64,000 bases of DNA from an uncultured Acidobacteriia bacterium (GTDB taxonomy: Bacteria > Acidobacteriota > Terriglobia > Bryobacterales > Bryobacteraceae): positions 1 to 64,000 of the forward strand of contig CAIVVT010000035.1 in NCBI GenBank assembly GCA_903909435.1, given 5' to 3'. The position numbers were made by a program, and so were the translations under genes. This document shows, piece after piece, positions 60,903-64,000 of the stretch. The notes below the pieces were generated by a model. It searched no databases, was not told where the DNA came from, and saw only the letters and a program-made list of their open reading frames with translations. The first letter of the stretch is position 1; every line of letters starts with the position of its first letter.

Positions 60903-62037
60903 ATGACCCTCGAAGAACTCGAGCGGACGTATGCCGAGCTCCGCCAGCAGTCGGAAGCTGTGCGGAGCTATCTTTGACGTCCCTCGCAAACGCCAGCAAC
61001 TGCTGAAGATTGAAGAGCAGATTTCCGCGCCCGACTTCTGGAATAACTCCGAAGCCACCCAGACGGTCATGCAGGAGCGCAAGCGCCTGGAGTCGGCCAT
61101 CGCGGACGAGAAGCAGGTGTCCACGCTCGTGAGCGACGTCGATACCCTGTTTGAGCTTGGGCGGGAGGGCGAGGACGTACTGGGCGAACTCACCAAGGAG
61201 GTCGACAAGCTCCGGCACATCGTCGATCACCTGGAGACGGGCATGCTCCTGTCGGGTGAGAACGACCGGTTGAGCGCGATCATCACGATCCACCCCGGGG
61301 CCGGCGGTACGGAGAGCCAGGATTGGGCCGAGATGCTGCTGCGCATGTACCTGCGCTGGGCGGAACGGAATAACTTCCCTGCGGAGGTGACCGACCGGCT
61401 GGAGGGCGAGGGTGCGGGCATCAAAAGCGCGACCATCGAAATTGACGGTCCCGGCGCGTTCGGGCTGCTGCAATCCGAGATCGGCGTCCACCGCCTGGTG
61501 CGAATCTCGCCATTCGACGCCAACGCGCGCCGGCATACCTCCTTCGCCTCGGTGTTCGTCATCCCGCTGGTCGATGACGACGTGAAGATCGACATCAAAC
61601 CCGAGGACATCCGGGTGGACGTATTCCGCGCTTCTGGTGCGGGCGGGCAGCACGTGAACCGCACGGAATCCGCAGTGCGCTTCACTCACATTCCTACCAA
61701 CATCGTCGTGCAGTGCCAGTCCGAGCGTTCGCAGCACAAGAACCGAGCTACGGCGCTGAAGCAGCTGCGCGCCCGCTTGTACGAGCACGAGATGGAGAAG
61801 CGGCGGGCCGTCGAGCAGAAGCTCGAGGATACTAAGTCGGCGATCAATTTCGGCAGCCAGATCCGCAGCTACGTGTTGGCGCCGTACCGAATGATCAAGG
61901 ACCTGCGCTCGCGTTTCTCCGTTGGCGACGTGGATCGGGTCCTCGACGGCGACCTGGATGAGATGATCCACGCCTACCTGGTGTGGAAGAAGACGGGCAA
62001 GACGGCTGGTGAAGCCCTCGGCGATCTGGACGAGTAA
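60903..62037 (+). CDS. prfB: peptide chain release factor 2, read through a programmed +1 frameshift
   Basis: Release factor 2 for UAA and UGA stops. The gene is in two frames: codons from the ATG at 60903 (MTLEELERTYAEL...) run 24 residues to CTT followed by an in-frame TGA at 60975-60977; reading then continues in the +1 frame from GAC at 60976 to the stop at 62035-62037, giving about 377 residues. The second frame has the RF2 specificity tripeptide in RISPFDAN and the catalytic GGQ in GAGGQHVN, plus IHPGAGGTESQDWAEMLLRMY. The Sua5-type gene follows on the same strand. Length and domains are normal; this is not a pseudogene. Confidence 0.95.
60963..60978 (+). promoter_or_regulatory. prfB programmed +1 frameshift signal
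   Basis: CGGAGC-TAT-CTT-TGA-C: an internal Shine-Dalgarno-like CGGAG, three bases, the slippery CTT, then a TGA followed by C. This matches the spacing of the autoregulatory site in other bacterial prfB genes: when release factor 2 is scarce, the ribosome slips at CTT and bypasses the UGA. Confidence 0.93.
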
Positions 62038-62092
62038 GACCTGCCGTCCCAGTTCACCTGTTGGCTTGGCTGCTGGTCCGCGCGGAAGTGGG

Positions 62093-63025
62093 TTGATTTT
62101 GATCGATAAATCCGAGATTTCGCGTGCTGCGGAAATAATCCGGCGCGGAGGCTTGGTGGCGTTTCCCACCGAGACCGTGTACGGACTAGGGGCGGACGCG
62201 ACCAATGCGGCGGCAGTGCGCCGGATTTTCGAAGTCAAACGGCGCCCGGCAACCAGTCCGCTCATCGTCCACTTGGATTCCGAGGAGATGGCGCGCGAGT
62301 ACGCCGCTCAGTGGCCCCGTTCGGCCACCGAATTGGCGGAACGTTTCTGGCCCGGTCCGCTGACGCTCGTCCTTCCCAAGAAAGCGACGATCCCGGAAGA
62401 GGTGACAGCGGGGCTGGGCACGGTCGGTCTGCGAGTTCCGGCACATCCGATCGCGCTGGAGTTGATCCGGGCCGCCGGGCGGCCCATCGCAGCACCGAGC
62501 GCGAACCGCTTCACCCAACTCTCCCCGACCACCGCCGCACACGTGCGGAAGAGTCTCGGCAGCGCCGTCGATTTGATCCTGGATGGCGGTTCGACGCCGG
62601 TGGGGATCGAATCTACGGTGCTCGCATTAACGGATGGCGGGCCCGTTCTCTTGCGGCCGGGAATGATCTCCAAGCAGGAGTTGGAAGAGATCCTTGGCGA
62701 CGTAGCCGAGCCGGAGCCGGTCAGTGGCGCGCATCCCGCGCCGGGTATGCACCACCGGCACTACAGCCCGCGAACTCACCTGATCCTCATCGCTCCAGAC
62801 GAGCGACCCGTGGGCGGTCGCGGCGCGGTTGTCTCGCATCGCGCTGACGCACTCGACGCGTTGCTCATGCCGGCGTCTCCGAAGGGCTATGCAGCTGCGT
62901 TGTATGCCACCCTTCACGAGTTGGACTGCCGGGGACTCGATTGGATCGCCGTGGAGCGAGTTCCAGAGGGCGAGGCGTGGGCGGGAATTCGCGACAGGCT
63001 GGCGCGCGCCGCCGCCCGTGCCTAG
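62093..63025 (+). CDS. Sua5/YciO/YrdC-family threonylcarbamoyl-AMP synthase
   Basis: About 310 residues from TTG at 62093; TTG at 62099 is also possible (GGAAG lies 4 and 10 bases upstream respectively). The longer frame from 62009 overlaps prfB and is unlikely. The YrdC domain is complete: GGLVAFPTETVYGLGADA, VKRRPATSPLIVHL with the K-x-R motif, FWPGPLTLVLPKK, GLRVPAHPIA, and IAAPSANRFTQLSPTTAAHV with S-x-N. The C-terminal Sua5 domain follows after a linker (HPAPGMHHRHYSPRTHLILI). It makes threonylcarbamoyl-AMP for the t6A modification of ANN-decoding tRNAs. Confidence 0.9.
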   Translation: MILIDKSEISRAAEIIRRGGLVAFPTETVYGLGADATNAAAVRRIFEVKRRPATSPLIVHLDSEEMAREYAAQWPRSATELAERFWPGPLTLVLPKKATIPEEVTAGLGTVGLRVPAHPIALELIRAAGRPIAAPSANRFTQLSPTTAAHVRKSLGSAVDLILDGGSTPVGIESTVLALTDGGPVLLRPGMISKQELEEILGDVAEPEPVSGAHPAPGMHHRHYSPRTHLILIAPDERPVGGRGAVVSHRADALDALLMPASPKGYAAALYATLHELDCRGLDWIAVERVPEGEAWAGIRDRLARAAARA

Positions 63026-63113
63026 CGCCGACGCATGACGGCGCTCCGGCATGTCTACGCCCACTTTCGGGAGCGACAAGCATGCTACTGAAATCTAGTT
63101 TCAATTTTTGCGT

Positions 63114-63148
63114 TTGACGTTCCATACAATTGCCATTAGTATATGGAA
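63114..63148 (+). promoter_or_regulatory. putative promoter overlapped by an inverted repeat, for the last gene
   Basis: TTGACG (63114-63119), 17-bp spacer, TAGTAT (63137-63142). The inverted repeat TTCCATA (63120-63126) / TATGGAA (63142-63148) fits exactly between and over these boxes, as expected of a repressor site. Predicted leader about 55 nt to the ATG at 63204. Confidence 0.5.
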
Positions 63149-63203
63149 TTGAGAACCGCCTGCGCCTTTCTTCTCGCGAGGTTCGTTTCCGGCTCAAATT
63201 ACC

Positions 63204-64000
63204 ATGCCTCGAACAAAGCAGCTTGCAGGAGTGGTGGCCGCGATGCTCCTGCCGCGGGACGACGACGGGCGACCCGACTGGGGGGCGTTCGCACGCAATG
63301 CTCAGTTCCTGATGCGGGTGGGGATTGGCGGGATTTGCGTGAATGGGGCTACGGGAGAATACGCGGGAGCCTCAGCGGACGAACGGCGTGAGGCGGTGCG
63401 GCTGGCGCGTGCGATTGCCGGGGAGCCGCGCCTGGTGCTCAGCGGGATTGGCGCGGCGCGTTGGACCGAAGTGCTGGACCTCGCGCACGATGCAGAGAAT
63501 GCCGGCGCGGACGCCCTACTGCTGCCCCCGCCGCATTTTTTCAACTACGCTCCAGGGGATCTGGAGGAATTGTACCGGCGCACAGTCCCCGAATTGCGAG
63601 TGCCTGCTTTGATCTACAATCTACCTGCTTTTACCGGTAGCCTCGATGCAGCCCTAGCTACCCGCCTGATCTGCGAAGTGGAAGGGATCGCGGGGGTGAA
63701 AGACAGCAGCGGCGAACTCGGACTGCTTGAGGCGCTAACCCTTGCCGATGGTTTGAGTGCCGCGCGGTTCGTAGGACATGACGGGGTGCTGATTGAGGCG
63801 CTGAATCGCGGTTTGTGCGATGGGATTATCTCCGGCGTGGCCGGGGTCGTCCCGGAGTTGACCATGGCCCTCTGGCAGTGCGCGGAACAAAGCGAGTCGG
63901 GCCTATTCGCCGATCTGGGAACTCGACTTACGACTTTGCTCCGCAGGTTGGACGAATTCCCCGCGCCTTGGGGCCTGAAGTTCATAGCGGAGCTACGGGG
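63204..64000 (+). CDS. DapA-family class I aldolase/dehydratase, 3' end cut by the window
   Basis: An ATG at 63204 opens a frame that stays open to the window edge (265 codons), so it is incomplete. TIM-barrel signatures: GICVNGATGEY, PALIYNLPAF with catalytic Tyr138 and GVKDSSGE with Schiff-base Lys166, then FVGHDGVL. It is a paralogue of the enzyme at 43027-44040, from which it differs clearly. The region that would show whether it also has an encapsulation tail lies beyond the window. Likely substrate: a 2-keto-3-deoxy sugar acid or a related acid. No good ribosome-binding site is seen. Confidence 0.88.
   Translation, partial: MPRTKQLAGVVAAMLLPRDDDGRPDWGAFARNAQFLMRVGIGGICVNGATGEYAGASADERREAVRLARAIAGEPRLVLSGIGAARWTEVLDLAHDAENAGADALLLPPPHFFNYAPGDLEELYRRTVPELRVPALIYNLPAFTGSLDAALATRLICEVEGIAGVKDSSGELGLLEALTLADGLSAARFVGHDGVLIEALNRGLCDGIISGVAGVVPELTMALWQCAEQSESGLFADLGTRLTTLLRRLDEFPAPWGLKFIAELR

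Noticed and set aside
60931-60975. ATG at 60931 as the prfB start
   Set aside because: The residues it gives do not resemble release factor 2, whereas the frameshift reading from 60903 does.
60901-62265. 454-codon minus-strand frame opposite prfB
   Set aside because: prfB is certain; the antisense frame has no motifs.
1-64000. prophage, integrative element or insertion sequence
   Set aside because: No transposase, integrase, tRNA-attached repeats or terminal inverted repeats were seen; the phage-like block at 29990-30460 is an inserted domain in one gene.

Overview
The window is high-G+C bacterial DNA, almost certainly from an acidobacterium of the Bryobacterales/Solibacter type. The clues are two proteins built on the VWFA-related domain typical of Acidobacteria, a 1,167-residue TonB-dependent receptor with an N-terminal carboxypeptidase-regulatory-like domain, tandem CRTAC1/UnbV propeller proteins, TPR-sulfatase fusions and many secreted carbohydrate-active enzymes. 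I found no rRNA, tRNA, CRISPR array, transposase, integrase or phage module. This looks like chromosomal core plus saprophytic polysaccharide-degradation content.

Layout. 0.1-10 kb: a secreted beta-helix protein, then a plus-strand run of sulfatase-TPR, TPR, CRTAC1 and CRTAC1 genes converging on a TPR gene. 10-14 kb: a TonB-dependent receptor with its own strong sigma70-type promoter and an intrinsic terminator. 14-41 kb: a long carbohydrate catabolism region with GH43, tandem SGNH esterase, GH38, a split UxaA-type sugar-acid dehydratase, OprB porin, CBM-like protein, GH172, GH29 fucosidase, heparinase/alginate-lyase-like lyase, sugar isomerase/epimerase, Gfo/Idh/MocA oxidoreductase, a clan-D-like glycosidase, glycogen phosphorylase and a TIM-barrel/formylglycine-enzyme-like fusion. 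41.6-42.4 kb: an orphan PEP-CTERM-like protein. 42.4-47 kb: a two-gene minus-strand unit (DapA-family lyase plus tandem-domain microcompartment shell protein) divergent from a GntR-slipin-hydrolase operon. 47-51.4 kb: a flavin oxidoreductase, a PmoA-like protein and tatA-tatC. 51.6-56 kb: two VWFA-domain proteins. 56-64 kb: an alpha-galactosidase-like enzyme, prolyl oligopeptidase, prfB with its programmed +1 frameshift site, a Sua5/YrdC protein, and a second DapA-family gene cut by the window edge.

How the parts fit. Secreted glycosidases, lyases and esterases would release sugars that enter through the receptor and porin. Cytoplasmic dehydratase and aldolase-type enzymes would process the sugar acids. 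At least six exported proteins carry twin-arginine signals, and tatA-tatC lies in the same window. The most interesting element is at 42419-44040. A class I aldolase-fold protein ends in a Pro/Ala/Gly-containing linker followed by an amphipathic helix of the encapsulation-peptide type, and directly upstream of a microcompartment shell gene. This predicts an aldolase cargo of a bacterial microcompartment whose other shell genes lie outside the window.
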